From NCBI GenBank assembly GCA_016712345.1, contig JADJRH010000011.1:62001-126000 (forward strand): DNA of 64,000 nt. The letters are read 5' to 3'. Both the position numbers and the translations under genes were made by a program. This DNA comes from Polyangiaceae bacterium (lineage in GTDB: Bacteria > Myxococcota_A > Polyangia > Polyangiales > Polyangiaceae). The notes beneath the pieces are model-generated. The model did no database searches. It was not told where the DNA came from and saw nothing but the letters and a program-made list of their open reading frames with translations. Position 1 is the first letter of the stretch; every line of letters starts with the position of its first letter. Positions 22,709 to 32,341 of this stretch are shown one piece after another.

Positions 22709-25075
22709 ATGGGGTTTTCGCGATCCCCTGCAAAAGTGACTCAAGCGCGGGCGTGGCGTTGGATATTGCTCGGGGGAGCCGTCCTCAGCGGGTGTACACA
22801 TTCTTCTTGTGCGGGCTCCGGCGCTTCGCAGCAAGCCACATCCGCCTCGACCGCCGCCAACCACGAGGCCCTACTGCGCGCTCGACTCCATGCGGCGCTC
22901 ACCGCGAAAGGCGCCGACTACGTGCCGCGCACTCGGCACAAAAACCCCGACGGAAGCCCCAAATATGTAAACCGCCTGATCCTGGAGCAGAGCGTCTATC
23001 TGCTTCAACACGCGCACAACCCGGTCAACTGGTTTGCGTGGGGCGATGAAGCGTTTGCAAAAGCGCGGGCCGAAAACAAGCCGATCTTCGTCTCGGTTGG
23101 ATACTCCACATGCCACTGGTGTCACGTGATGGAGGAAGAGAGTTTTGAAGACGAAGAGATCGCCGCGTTTCTGAACGACCACTTCGTTTCGATCAAAGTG
23201 GATCGCGAAGTGCGCCCCGACGTGGACGACGTGCTGATGACCGCGCTGCTTTCGTTTTCGGGCAGCGGCGGCTGGCCCATGAATGTGTGGCTCACGCCTG
23301 AAAAGGAGCCCTTTTTTGCAGGCACCTACTTCCCGCCGCGGTCGGGGGTTCGAGGCGCTCGCCACGGCTTTCTGTCGGTCATCAAAGAACTTTCACAAAT
23401 GTACACAACCGATCGAGCCGCCGTTGTGCGCGACGCCAAAGCGTTTGTCGAAAGCTTAAAAAAGCTCACAAAGGCCGACGTCGCAGGCCATTTCCCGGGC
23501 GCCGCGCCCATTCAAAAACTTGCTGAAGTCACCACGCGAAGGTTCGACGCGCAGCACGGCGGCTTGAGCGGAGCGCCCAAGTTTCCGTCGGCATTTCCCC
23601 TGCGAACGTGGCCCCGGTACGCGCGTCGAAGCGGTGACAAAGTCGCGCTCTCCATGTTGCAAACCACGCTCCGCGCCATGCAAAACGGCGGCATTTTTGA
23701 TCACGTGGGCGGCGGCTTTCATCGCTACGCGGTCGATGAAGCGTGGAAGGTGCCGCACTTTGAAAAAATGCTCTACGACGCGGCGCTGCTCGCGCGTGTG
23801 TACACAGAGGCGGGGCAGCTCGCCGCCGATCCGATATTTTTTGCAACCGCGCGAAACGTACTCGACGCGCTCGCACGCGACATGCGCGGCGGCGACACGC
23901 TGTTTTTTTCGGCGCTCGATGCGGACAGTTTGGCGCCCGGCGGCAAGCGCGAAGAAGGGTACTTTTACACCTGGACATCGGCCGAAATGGGAGCCGCGCT
24001 CAAAGGTGATGCAGCCGTTGTCGCGCCGCTCCTCTTTGGCGTTTCAAGTGTACGCACAGGTGATAACCGGGCCATTTTGCACCTTGAAAAGTCACCTTCC
24101 CAACTGGCAGCGGATCTTGGTTGGGAGCCCGGTCGAGTGGATGAGGCCGCGGCGCAGGCTCGCGCCGAACTCTTGATCGCGCGAAACAAACGGCCCGCGC
24201 CGCTTCGCGATGAAAAGGCGATATTGGCGTGGAACGCGCTCACCGTTTCGGCGTTTGCACGCGCGGCGATGGTGCTCGGTGAAGCGCGCTACGCCGAGAT
24301 CGCCGTTCAAACAGCCGCCACTCTCGTGCGCGAGGTTCGGCAAAAAAAGCCACTTTCGCACGCTTGGATGAAGGGAGCGCGGCTCGGCGATGCGTTTTTG
24401 GACGACTACGCAGCGCTCGCCCTCGCCGCGCTCGACGTGTTTGAACTCACGGGCGACGGCGCTTGGCTGGATGACGCTGCCGCGCTGCTGCAAAGTGTAC
24501 ACAATCTCCTTTTGGACAAAGAAAAAGGTGGATATTTTTCCACCCAAGAAGGCGCCGAAACCCTTCTATTCCGAGACAAAAACGCCGACGACGAGGCCGT
24601 ACCAAGCGGCAATTCATTGGCCGCGCTCGCGTGGGCGCGGCTCTCGCTATTCACCGACAACGCCGATCATCGCGCCAAGTCTGAAGCGGTGATCGGCGCA
24701 TTCGCGGCCCGGCTCGGCGCGTCGCCCGCCGCATCGGATCAGATGTTGTGTACACTCGACTTGCTCACCGATGTACCCAAAGAAATTGTGCTCGTCATTC
24801 CTGAATCGAGTGAAAACGTGCCGGTGTCGATGAGCGCGGGGGCGCGCCCGTTTTTGAGCGTTCAGCAAAAAGTGTTCGTCCCAAACGCGGTGTGGGTGAT
24901 CGGAACTGAGAAACAACTCGCGGGGTCACTCGGTTCAAAAGTCCCTTGGGCGAAGGACAAAACGCTCAAAAACGGGCGCGCCACCGCTTACGTGTGTGAG
25001 CGAGGCTCCTGCAAACTGCCCACAACCGATGTGGACACATTCACCAAGCAGATTGAAGAAACAGCCCCTTATTGA
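22709..25075 (+). CDS. DUF255 thioredoxin-domain / YyaL family lipoprotein
   Basis: About 788 residues. ATG 22709 opens a signal peptide with lipobox VLSGC; ATG 22638 is an alternative. A frame reaching back to 22490 runs into tRNA-Pro and is not plausible. After a short linker comes the DUF255 thioredoxin-like domain with ILEQSVYLLQHAHNPVNWFAW and the motif TCHWCH (Cys at about 135 and 138). It is followed by a long alpha/alpha-barrel region like N-acylglucosamine 2-epimerase (NQHGG-type phrases such as FDAQHGGLSGAPKFPSAFPL). The architecture equals Bacillus YyaL and human SPATA20; the activity of the family is not established. Most members are cytoplasmic, so a lipid anchor is unusual. Confidence 0.9.
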   Translation: MGFSRSPAKVTQARAWRWILLGGAVLSGCTHSSCAGSGASQQATSASTAANHEALLRARLHAALTAKGADYVPRTRHKNPDGSPKYVNRLILEQSVYLLQHAHNPVNWFAWGDEAFAKARAENKPIFVSVGYSTCHWCHVMEEESFEDEEIAAFLNDHFVSIKVDREVRPDVDDVLMTALLSFSGSGGWPMNVWLTPEKEPFFAGTYFPPRSGVRGARHGFLSVIKELSQMYTTDRAAVVRDAKAFVESLKKLTKADVAGHFPGAAPIQKLAEVTTRRFDAQHGGLSGAPKFPSAFPLRTWPRYARRSGDKVALSMLQTTLRAMQNGGIFDHVGGGFHRYAVDEAWKVPHFEKMLYDAALLARVYTEAGQLAADPIFFATARNVLDALARDMRGGDTLFFSALDADSLAPGGKREEGYFYTWTSAEMGAALKGDAAVVAPLLFGVSSVRTGDNRAILHLEKSPSQLAADLGWEPGRVDEAAAQARAELLIARNKRPAPLRDEKAILAWNALTVSAFARAAMVLGEARYAEIAVQTAATLVREVRQKKPLSHAWMKGARLGDAFLDDYAALALAALDVFELTGDGAWLDDAAALLQSVHNLLLDKEKGGYFSTQEGAETLLFRDKNADDEAVPSGNSLAALAWARLSLFTDNADHRAKSEAVIGAFAARLGASPAASDQMLCTLDLLTDVPKEIVLVIPESSENVPVSMSAGARPFLSVQQKVFVPNAVWVIGTEKQLAGSLGSKVPWAKDKTLKNGRATAYVCERGSCKLPTTDVDTFTKQIEETAPY

Positions 25076-25087
25076 TGCAAGAGGGGC
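25064..25087. terminator. Hairpin across convergent gene ends
   Basis: GCCCCT (25064-25069) pairs with AGGGGC (25082-25087), bridging the stop codons of two convergent genes that are only 12 bases apart. It is a plausible bidirectional terminator, without a strong U-tract. Confidence 0.4.
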
Positions 25088-26560
25088 CTATTGCGACGCA
25101 AACTCTTTGGGGACGCCGCTCAACTGGTAAGTGATGCCGAGGCCCACAATATCGCCGCGCATGGAGTATTGACCGCCGTTGATAATGTTTGGGTATAAAG
25201 GTGGGTTGGAAGTGACCGGTGCAATCTGGGCAATCTTACCGTTTCTCGGGTCCACCGTCCGGTCCATAAAAAACACGTGACCGTAGGCTGCATCCAATCG
25301 CACCTTCCCAATTTGTACAGAAAGCCCGAGTGACGCGCTCACCTTGTCAGAGTCGATCGTGAGCACATGCATGTAATCGGTGGGGACGGCGCTCGACTCG
25401 TAACTGACTCCCGCGCGAACCTGCCAGTCAAGGTCGAGCAGTTTGAGCGCATATTCACCCCCGGCCCGAACCGAAAACGTGTCCTGAAAATTGCGCGGCA
25501 AGTCAATGGTAGGAAGCAGATAGGTTTCAGGGAACGCAGCGATATTTTTAAGCGCAATCCCCTTTGGATCGAGCCGAATTTTATCGTGCATACTCCACTG
25601 CTCAAAACCGCCGCCCACCTCCACCCTCAGATTGTCAATCAACCGCAGCTCCACACCCGCTCGGACGTTCCAGGGGAGGTCAAACGACAGTTCGGCCTCC
25701 TGACCATCCTGCGCCGCGTTCTCAAACACCGGAGCCGACGGCAAACGTGTACGCACGGTGGCTCCCGCGCGCACAAACACCGGCAATTGGGCCGAAAGTC
25801 CCGCGCGAATCCACGGCGCAGGGATCCAAATCGCACCCAGTTCACCCGTCGGCGCAATAATGGGCGCTGCTTTCAACTCCGCGAGAACATCCCATTGCGG
25901 ATCTTCGTTCGCACAGAAAAACCGCTCTGGAACACATCCTGTAAAGTTGACAGTGGAGGCGAATGAACCCGCAAGAACACCGGCGGCAAGGCCAAATCGC
26001 CACTCTTTATTGGGAGCAAACGCGGCCCCAGCGCCCACAAATGCGAGCGCCGACCCGTTGAGGGATATCAGCGAATAACGTTGCGCGGCGGGCTTGTTTT
26101 GAACGGTCTCAGGGTAACTGGGTAAACCCGCGTACGGAGCCCAAGCGCCGAGCGAAATCACCCATTGAGGATGGGGTTGAAACGACACCGCCAGGGTTGG
26201 AATGGGTAGAAACGGAGTGGAGCCGTTGACCGTTGGGTAGGTTTGAACAAACTCCGAAACCGTTTCCTGCGTGTTTGGGTCAACCTGACGGACGATCGCC
26301 TGCCGTGTGTACTCACTGGCAAAGTTAACCCACGCGGCATCGAGAAACAGAGCCGATCCGGCGTCGTACGTGCCGGCGATGTTGTACGAAATGGCTCCGA
26401 GATCGTCGGCGCCGGCAACAAAAGCGCCGCCTCGGCCGAGCGGGCGCACGCCTCGATCTGGAAAGTATAGGCCCGCGGCGCTCGCCGAGGAAGATGTGTA
26501 CACAATCGAAAGCGCCGCAAGAGCGCCTGCGAATAAAGGGAGTTTGGCTTTCACTGTCAC
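25088..26560 (-). CDS. FadL/OmpP1-like outer-membrane transport protein
   Basis: A 490-residue outer-membrane beta-barrel. A signal peptide ends near residue 28 (SASAAG). Then follow LYFPDRGVRPLGRGGAFVAGADDLGAISYNIAGT, which resembles the N-terminal hatch of FadL-type hydrophobic-compound porins (normally with an NPA near this place), and a barrel of alternating strands to a C-terminal GITYQL. FadL proteins pass fatty acids or aromatic compounds across the outer membrane. Its ATG overlaps by 4 bases the stop of the 1290-residue lipoprotein gene upstream, so the two are translated together and probably work together. It is convergent with the YyaL-type gene. Confidence 0.82.
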   Translation of the reverse strand: MTVKAKLPLFAGALAALSIVYTSSSASAAGLYFPDRGVRPLGRGGAFVAGADDLGAISYNIAGTYDAGSALFLDAAWVNFASEYTRQAIVRQVDPNTQETVSEFVQTYPTVNGSTPFLPIPTLAVSFQPHPQWVISLGAWAPYAGLPSYPETVQNKPAAQRYSLISLNGSALAFVGAGAAFAPNKEWRFGLAAGVLAGSFASTVNFTGCVPERFFCANEDPQWDVLAELKAAPIIAPTGELGAIWIPAPWIRAGLSAQLPVFVRAGATVRTRLPSAPVFENAAQDGQEAELSFDLPWNVRAGVELRLIDNLRVEVGGGFEQWSMHDKIRLDPKGIALKNIAAFPETYLLPTIDLPRNFQDTFSVRAGGEYALKLLDLDWQVRAGVSYESSAVPTDYMHVLTIDSDKVSASLGLSVQIGKVRLDAAYGHVFFMDRTVDPRNGKIAQIAPVTSNPPLYPNIINGGQYSMRGDIVGLGITYQLSGVPKEFASQ

Positions 26561-29500
26561 TCGCGGGGACGGTTTTGAACGATGAAGTAAAACTGCTCCA
26601 AACCGCGCGTTTCGCTCGTTAGAAACTGCGAAACGCTGGTGAAGATCGTTCCGTAATCGGTGGTTTCAAGCGGCGAGTCGCTCGACTCGGTTTCAGCGTC
26701 GATGCGATGAATATCGGCAATCGCGTCGATAAAAATCTCCAGCGGAGCGCGGTTTGATCCGTCGTCCATGGGAGTCACCGCCGCGGGAAGCACGTAGTCC
26801 ATCACGTGGTAAGGGTCGTATTGGTCGTCGACGAGAGCCTGCAAAACAGCCAACATGGAGTCGCCGGCGCCGGCCCCATTCGGGTCGTCTTTGGGCGCTA
26901 CAGAAGGCGCCAGCGCGCGAAGAATGGGTGCGAGTTCACCGTCGGCCTGAAGCACCTGAACCACGTCGGCAAACGAGGAGAGCGCCGATTGATACGATTC
27001 AGGATCCGCGTCCGACGAAAGGATATGAACGAGCAAACGCTGCGTTTCAAGCCGCGCGGCTTCATCGGCGCGCAGGGCTTCTTGAACGTCCATCAGCCCC
27101 GCAAACACCGGACCGCTGATGGTAGTTGCCAGTTTGTCAGGCAACTCTTTGCTTGCCCAATCACACTTGCCCGTGGTTTCGCGGTCGGGACAATGCCCAT
27201 TGATCTGCTCGCGCAGCAGCTTGAGTGTTGTGGCGAGGATTTTCGGAACCGCCTTGTTGCGGAACTTGGCGCCGTTTTTCCCCTCTCCGTCGATGGTAAG
27301 AAACTCATCCACGAGGAGCGATCGAGCCGCTTTCCACTGGGCTTTGCGCGCCGCTGCGTCGGTTTCACAAGCGGCTTTGTCGGTGACGTCGGGGTCATTA
27401 CAGGCTGTATCAAATCGAACGTCCAACCCATGAAGCGCGTCGGCAAACATGGAGAAAGGAGTGACCTGCGCCTGCGCCGTCCCGTCGTTCCACTTGGTGG
27501 CTTTGTTCCCTTTGCGATCGGTCAAACCGCGCTGGCTTGAATACGGTTGGCTGAACAGGATTTGAAGGGTTTTGGCGAGCACGTCCGCGCCCGTCCACAC
27601 CTCACCTGACTTAGGCCCGCGGGCGACTGTCACTTTGGAAAGCTCTGCGGAGATCTTGGAGAAGTCAGCCAACGCGGGGATGAGATCTGTCTTGAATGCA
27701 TCCACCAAAATCGGCTCGTACGTGTTGCCACCGCTCGTTCCCCAATGCTGGTAGAGGGCTTCCACCAGGTCCACAAAGAGCTGCTCGCCGTGGAAAGGCG
27801 CGCACCCGTTGGGGTTGTTGCATGGCACGTTGGCAAAAGGCACCACCACCGGACGCAGGTAATCGAAGAAACCAAGGCGTTCCCACGTGAAAAGCGTGTT
27901 AATGCCGCGCTCGCGAAGTGTGCCTGTTTCGTTATTGCAAATGCGTACACCGTTTGGTTGAACGGGGCAGGCGACCGTGCCCACAGGCTCCATCAAAGAC
28001 GAGATAAACAGGTTTGTTTTTGCGTTTTTCCCGCCCAGAAGCGGATCGGTATCAATGTTGGGGTAGAGCCCCGACTGCGCCTGGAAAAACACGAGCCGCG
28101 CCAGAGCGTACGGTTCAGGTTTTTCGGTCAAACCGCAAATACCGCTCGACTTTTGGAAGAGGTCATCTTTTGAAACAAACCCACCCAAGAAGTCCATGAT
28201 CGCGTTGATCGTGTCCCCCTTGAGTTCCATTTTGCTGCGCCGCGGGTGATTGGGCGGCAACACAGAATCGAGGAAAAATCCGGCCAAATTCTCAAAGCGG
28301 AACAATTCACACTCATCGTATCCTGAACCGACGAGCGGCCACGACAAGCCAATTCCATCGTCGTGCAAGTCACATCCGCCGGAGGCCGCCTGAGGACACG
28401 TTCCAGGGTCACCGCCCGTATTGGCCTCCACATACGCGTTGCTCTTGTTGCACGCCGGCACACCATTCACATCGTGAATGACCTGAAGCGTACGCTCAAA
28501 GATCGACCTGTTTTTCCCGGTTTTCGGCTTTGTTTGGTCCACCGGACTCTGGGGATCCACTGTGGATCCACCATTTGGGTCTACTGTCAGATTGAGCGCC
28601 GGCCCATTCAGATTTTGCGGGTTATACGTGAGTTCATCCCGCATTTTCATGAACACCGACAGCGTGTCGCCCAAGTGTTTTGAAGTGCCGTGTGGGGTTG
28701 TGACAGCCGGATCGGCAAACGACTTCACGAGGTCTTGAGTCAACCCCGGTTTCTCGGCGATCACCGACAAAACCTGCGCCATTTGATCCCACATCGGCGC
28801 TTCGTATGGCATTGCCGCAAACGGTTCTTTGTTTTGCGCCGCGAGCGCGTCGTGATCGAGCGCAATCTGCCTGAGTTTCAGCGCCGCGCCGAGCAAACGA
28901 GCCACCGCGTCTTCGTGGTTTTCAATTAGGTCGAGCAGGCCCAACAAGAGCACGTCAGAATCGGGATCGGCCAAGATGGGCCCGGCGGCATACAATAAGT
29001 CTACAAGCGGCGACTCTTCGCCCTTAAACCTTGTGTACTCAATACACGCGTCCGCCGGAACGGTTGGACACGGCTGCTCCATCGATAAAATCGCGTCTTT
29101 CCCGTCTTTCGTAAAATCATATTTGGCTTGTGTACGCGGCCCGAGAAGCACCCGTGCGCCCGCGAGCGCATCCATCAGGGCGCCGTTTTCAGGATCGGCA
29201 AGTGTACGCAAGCTGCGCGTCACTGCGGCAATCGATGTGCGCGCCGTGTCGATGTACTCATAAGGCCCGAGCGAATCATTGCCCGCGGCGATCCCCGGTA
29301 TTGAAAACGGAGGATCGAGCGTCAGCGGCGATCCCGATCCATCGAGAAAACGGCCGAAAGGATCTACGTCGGCAAACCCGTCGCTGTTCGCATCGCCGAA
29401 AGGTGAAGGTACACTCCCAACCTGACCGGGGATGTTTCCTTCCGGCACAACAAAGCCTCGCCGGTCGCGCATTGCAATGTTCCATGCCGGCCCCGCGCCG

Positions 29501-30429
29501 TTTGAAAACGCATTGTCCTGCTGCAAAAACAGGCCCGCCGTGAACTCCAGTGTGGTGCGCGGCCTTTCGGGCTGGGCTTTGTTTACATCAAGTATTCTAA
29601 ACGGGGCGAGCACCGAATCTTTGGCCTGCGCCGATGCCAGATCGTGTTTTGCCGCCCGAAAAAGCGCTTGTAGCTGAGGCCCGGCCGAACCTTTGGGCCC
29701 CAAAACACCCAACGACGCCTTGGTGAAATCGCGCAGGTTTGGGTACGCAAGCGCCGATCGAACAGCGCCCAAACCCGCTTTAAAAGGCCGATATCCGCGC
29801 CTACCCCAAATGCGACTCATGGCCGCTTTGGCTTCATCACTCGACGCAATGGCATTAAGCGCGCGCGAAAGTGCCCGCGTGGATGATGGGAAAAGCGGCT
29901 CGCCTTCAGCTTCGTACGGATTGCTTTCATACAGCGGTGAAAGCGCCTGACCAAACTTGAAGAGCCCATCGTGCAAACGCACTTTGTCGCCCTCCGCCTC
30001 AGTCGTTACGTTGTCGATCTCAATATCGGGAAAGAGCGAATTAAACGCTCGAATTAGGTCGGTTCGCCACCGTGCCATCGCCCGCATTTTTGCGAGTGAT
30101 CGCTCGCGCGCTTTCACCCCATCACCGCTTGGGGGCGGCAAAATGCTCTCGTCCACTTCGTTTGCGTACGATCCGTCGGCTTTCGGGTGGCAAATCCCCT
30201 CGTAGCTTTCGCCGCTTTGATCTTCTGTGAGTGACGACGCCCCCAACCGATCACAAAGTACACCGTACAAATCGTCGCCCAACGTTGCCTTAAACGGCGC
30301 GATCCGCGTTGTGTCGATCTCATGACACGACGCCAGACCCGCTACCGCCGCGAGCGCGCCCACCCGGCAAAACGCTGTCTTAAACGAAGATCGACTGACG
30401 GCGCGTTTTGCGCGACCCGGCCGTTTCAT
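26557..30429 (-). CDS. Giant lipoprotein of unknown function coupled to FadL-like porin
   Basis: About 1290 residues from ATG 30429, preceded by a GAGG ribosome-binding site; a GTG at 30435 is an alternative. The signal peptide ends in a lipobox LASC (C35). I recognise no domain. The protein is alpha-rich, contains about 20 Cys, and carries Asp-rich loops such as GDANSDGFADVDPFGRFLDGSG that could bind calcium. No internal repeat is obvious, unlike other large surface proteins here. The coupling to a FadL-like porin by a 4-base overlap suggests that both proteins form one outer-membrane module, for example for uptake or export of a hydrophobic substrate; that is inference. Confidence 0.7.
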   Translation of the reverse strand: MKRPGRAKRAVSRSSFKTAFCRVGALAAVAGLASCHEIDTTRIAPFKATLGDDLYGVLCDRLGASSLTEDQSGESYEGICHPKADGSYANEVDESILPPPSGDGVKARERSLAKMRAMARWRTDLIRAFNSLFPDIEIDNVTTEAEGDKVRLHDGLFKFGQALSPLYESNPYEAEGEPLFPSSTRALSRALNAIASSDEAKAAMSRIWGRRGYRPFKAGLGAVRSALAYPNLRDFTKASLGVLGPKGSAGPQLQALFRAAKHDLASAQAKDSVLAPFRILDVNKAQPERPRTTLEFTAGLFLQQDNAFSNGAGPAWNIAMRDRRGFVVPEGNIPGQVGSVPSPFGDANSDGFADVDPFGRFLDGSGSPLTLDPPFSIPGIAAGNDSLGPYEYIDTARTSIAAVTRSLRTLADPENGALMDALAGARVLLGPRTQAKYDFTKDGKDAILSMEQPCPTVPADACIEYTRFKGEESPLVDLLYAAGPILADPDSDVLLLGLLDLIENHEDAVARLLGAALKLRQIALDHDALAAQNKEPFAAMPYEAPMWDQMAQVLSVIAEKPGLTQDLVKSFADPAVTTPHGTSKHLGDTLSVFMKMRDELTYNPQNLNGPALNLTVDPNGGSTVDPQSPVDQTKPKTGKNRSIFERTLQVIHDVNGVPACNKSNAYVEANTGGDPGTCPQAASGGCDLHDDGIGLSWPLVGSGYDECELFRFENLAGFFLDSVLPPNHPRRSKMELKGDTINAIMDFLGGFVSKDDLFQKSSGICGLTEKPEPYALARLVFFQAQSGLYPNIDTDPLLGGKNAKTNLFISSLMEPVGTVACPVQPNGVRICNNETGTLRERGINTLFTWERLGFFDYLRPVVVPFANVPCNNPNGCAPFHGEQLFVDLVEALYQHWGTSGGNTYEPILVDAFKTDLIPALADFSKISAELSKVTVARGPKSGEVWTGADVLAKTLQILFSQPYSSQRGLTDRKGNKATKWNDGTAQAQVTPFSMFADALHGLDVRFDTACNDPDVTDKAACETDAAARKAQWKAARSLLVDEFLTIDGEGKNGAKFRNKAVPKILATTLKLLREQINGHCPDRETTGKCDWASKELPDKLATTISGPVFAGLMDVQEALRADEAARLETQRLLVHILSSDADPESYQSALSSFADVVQVLQADGELAPILRALAPSVAPKDDPNGAGAGDSMLAVLQALVDDQYDPYHVMDYVLPAAVTPMDDGSNRAPLEIFIDAIADIHRIDAETESSDSPLETTDYGTIFTSVSQFLTSETRGLEQFYFIVQNRPRE

Positions 30430-30508
30430 AAGCACCTCGCCCGCAGGTTATCATCACATTTGCCAAAACCGATTCACCGAATGCTGCCCCCCACTGTCGC
30501 GCTTCGCG

Positions 30509-30567
30509 CGCCCCGGCCCCCCAAGCGCGGTACTCGGGCGTTGCCCTCCGTGCCGCGCGGGGGGCCC
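30509..30567 (+). repeat. Upstream copy of an inverted repeat pair flanking glmU
   Basis: About 59 bp with the core CCCAAGCGCGGTACTCGG. It aligns, with several mismatches, to the reverse complement of 32099-32159. The copy lies in the 220-bp divergent gap before glmU. Confidence 0.5.
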
Positions 30568-30649
30568 AACGTTGTCCCATTGTTTGCTCATGTGTACACA
30601 TCGATCCGGCGCCCCGACGCCCCCGCACTTTTGCTAATCTGCGCGCCCA

Positions 30650-32056
30650 ATGAATAGTCCGCGCATCACCGCAGTTGTGCTCGCCGCAGGGCAGGGCACA
30701 CGCATGAAAAGCCCATTGCCGAAGGTGCTTCACGCGCTCGCCGGTCGACCGATGATCCATTACGTGATCGACGCGGCGCTCGCGGCCGGTGCCGCCGACG
30801 TTGTCGTCGTCACCGGCCACGGGCGCGACCAGGTGGAGGCATATTTGGCCAAAACCTTCGGCGAGCGCGTTCGCACAGCCGTGCAAGCCGAGCAACGGGG
30901 GACCGGCCACGCAACGCAGATTGCGCTCGAAAAGGTCGCGCCTGAAGCGGATCTTCTCCTGCTTTTGTGTGGTGACACGCCGCTCCTCGACGGCGGTGAA
31001 CTTGCCAGTCTGGTGAAACTTCTCGCCGAAAATCCCGACGCGCCGCTCGCCATGCTCACCATGCGACCGGCCGACGCCACGGGGTATGGCCGCATTTTGC
31101 GCGACGAAAACGGCCGCATTGTGGGGATTCGCGAGCACAAAGACGCATCTGCCGCCGAGCGCGCCATTACCGAAACCAACCCGGGTGTGTACACGGCGCG
31201 CGCCGCGTTTCTTCGCGACGCGCTCACCAAAATTCAGCCCAACAACGCGCAGCGTGAGCTTTATTTAACCGACGTTGTCGCGCTTGCCGCGCCCGCGGGC
31301 GGTGTTGTGTCGCAGCTCGTGCGCGACCCGATGAACGTGGCCGGTATCAATGATCGCGCGCAGCTTGCCGAGGCCGAAGATGTTCTCTACAGGCGCATTG
31401 CGGATGTACACAGGCGCGGTGGTGCCACCATTCGAACCTCGGCGAAGATCGATGCCGGCGTGATTGTGGAGGCCGACTCCACCATTGAGCACGGGGTTGT
31501 GCTTCGAGGCGCCACAAGTATTGGTGTCGGCGCCGTGATTGACGTGGGTTGTGTACTCACGGATGTTCGCGTGGCGGCCTCGGCGCTTGTGAAGCCGTAC
31601 AGCGTTGCATCCTCATCCACCATCGGCGAAAAGGCTCAAATTGGGCCATTTTCGCATCTCCGCCCCGACAGCGACGTGGGCCCCGATGCGCACGTGGGCA
31701 ACTTCGTTGAAACCAAAAAAACGCGCCTCGGCCGCGGCGCGAAGGCCAATCACCTTGCGTACCTCGGCGACGGGGACGTGGGCGCGGGTGCCAACATCGG
31801 CGCCGGCACGATCTTCTGCAACTACGACGGCTTTCAAAAACACAAAACAACCATCGGCGAAGGCGCTTTTATCGGCAGCGATTCGCAGATTGTGGCCCCT
31901 GTGAAAATCGGCAACGGCGCGTACGTGGCCACCGGAACAACGGTCACGCGCGATGTTCCCGACGACGCGCTCGCCATCGCGCGCTTGAAGCAGGAAAACA
32001 AGGAAGGGTACGCAGCGCGGTTGAAGTCACGGCTCAAGGCGGCGGCCAAGAAGTAG
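30650..32056 (+). CDS. glmU: Bifunctional UDP-GlcNAc pyrophosphorylase / glucosamine-1-P acetyltransferase
   Basis: 468 residues, the usual length for GlmU, which makes UDP-GlcNAc for peptidoglycan and LPS in the cytoplasm. The N-terminal uridylyltransferase domain has LAAGQGTRMKSPLPKVLH (residues 12-29), RGTGHA, CGDTPLL, GYGRI and ETNPGVY. After about residue 230 a left-handed beta-helix with hexapeptide repeats follows, including IGPFSHLRP, GNFVETKKTRLG, NHLAYLGD and GTIFCNYDGFQKHKT, which carry the acetyltransferase active site. All expected motifs are present. Unlike in many bacteria, glmS does not follow. Imperfect inverted copies of a 60-bp repeat flank the gene. Confidence 0.97.
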   Translation: MNSPRITAVVLAAGQGTRMKSPLPKVLHALAGRPMIHYVIDAALAAGAADVVVVTGHGRDQVEAYLAKTFGERVRTAVQAEQRGTGHATQIALEKVAPEADLLLLLCGDTPLLDGGELASLVKLLAENPDAPLAMLTMRPADATGYGRILRDENGRIVGIREHKDASAAERAITETNPGVYTARAAFLRDALTKIQPNNAQRELYLTDVVALAAPAGGVVSQLVRDPMNVAGINDRAQLAEAEDVLYRRIADVHRRGGATIRTSAKIDAGVIVEADSTIEHGVVLRGATSIGVGAVIDVGCVLTDVRVAASALVKPYSVASSSTIGEKAQIGPFSHLRPDSDVGPDAHVGNFVETKKTRLGRGAKANHLAYLGDGDVGAGANIGAGTIFCNYDGFQKHKTTIGEGAFIGSDSQIVAPVKIGNGAYVATGTTVTRDVPDDALAIARLKQENKEGYAARLKSRLKAAAKK

Positions 32057-32341
32057 TTCCGCTTGTTGGGAGTTGGCCCCGGTTTCACTCGTTCGTGCGG
32101 GCCGCCCGCGCCGCGCGGAGGCGAAGCCGAGCACGGCGCTTGGGAGGCCAGGCGGGGCGTATGCCCCGCCGGTGGAGGGCATTTTTGAAGAAAGCGAATG
32201 TGTACACATGCGCGTGTGCACGTTTGGGGGCACGCAATATTCGTGTTCACCAAACGTTGTGTACGCAGAGCGGGTACGTAACACGGCTGTACGCAACGGT
32301 TGTGTACGCGGAGTGATGGGTGTACGCTTGCGGAAAGGGCT
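32057..32341. other. Intergenic region with repeat and TGTAC cluster
   Basis: 285 bases between the convergent glmU and ribA genes. It contains the downstream flanking repeat (32099-32159), then 140 bases with one GTGTACAC and four more TGTACGC sites. Short frames here look like shadows; no gene is called. Confidence 0.5.
32099..32159 (-). repeat. Downstream copy of an inverted repeat pair flanking glmU
   Basis: About 61 bp whose reverse complement reads CCCAAGCGCCGTGCTCGG at the core and aligns with 30509-30567 over its whole length with gaps. Confidence 0.5.
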
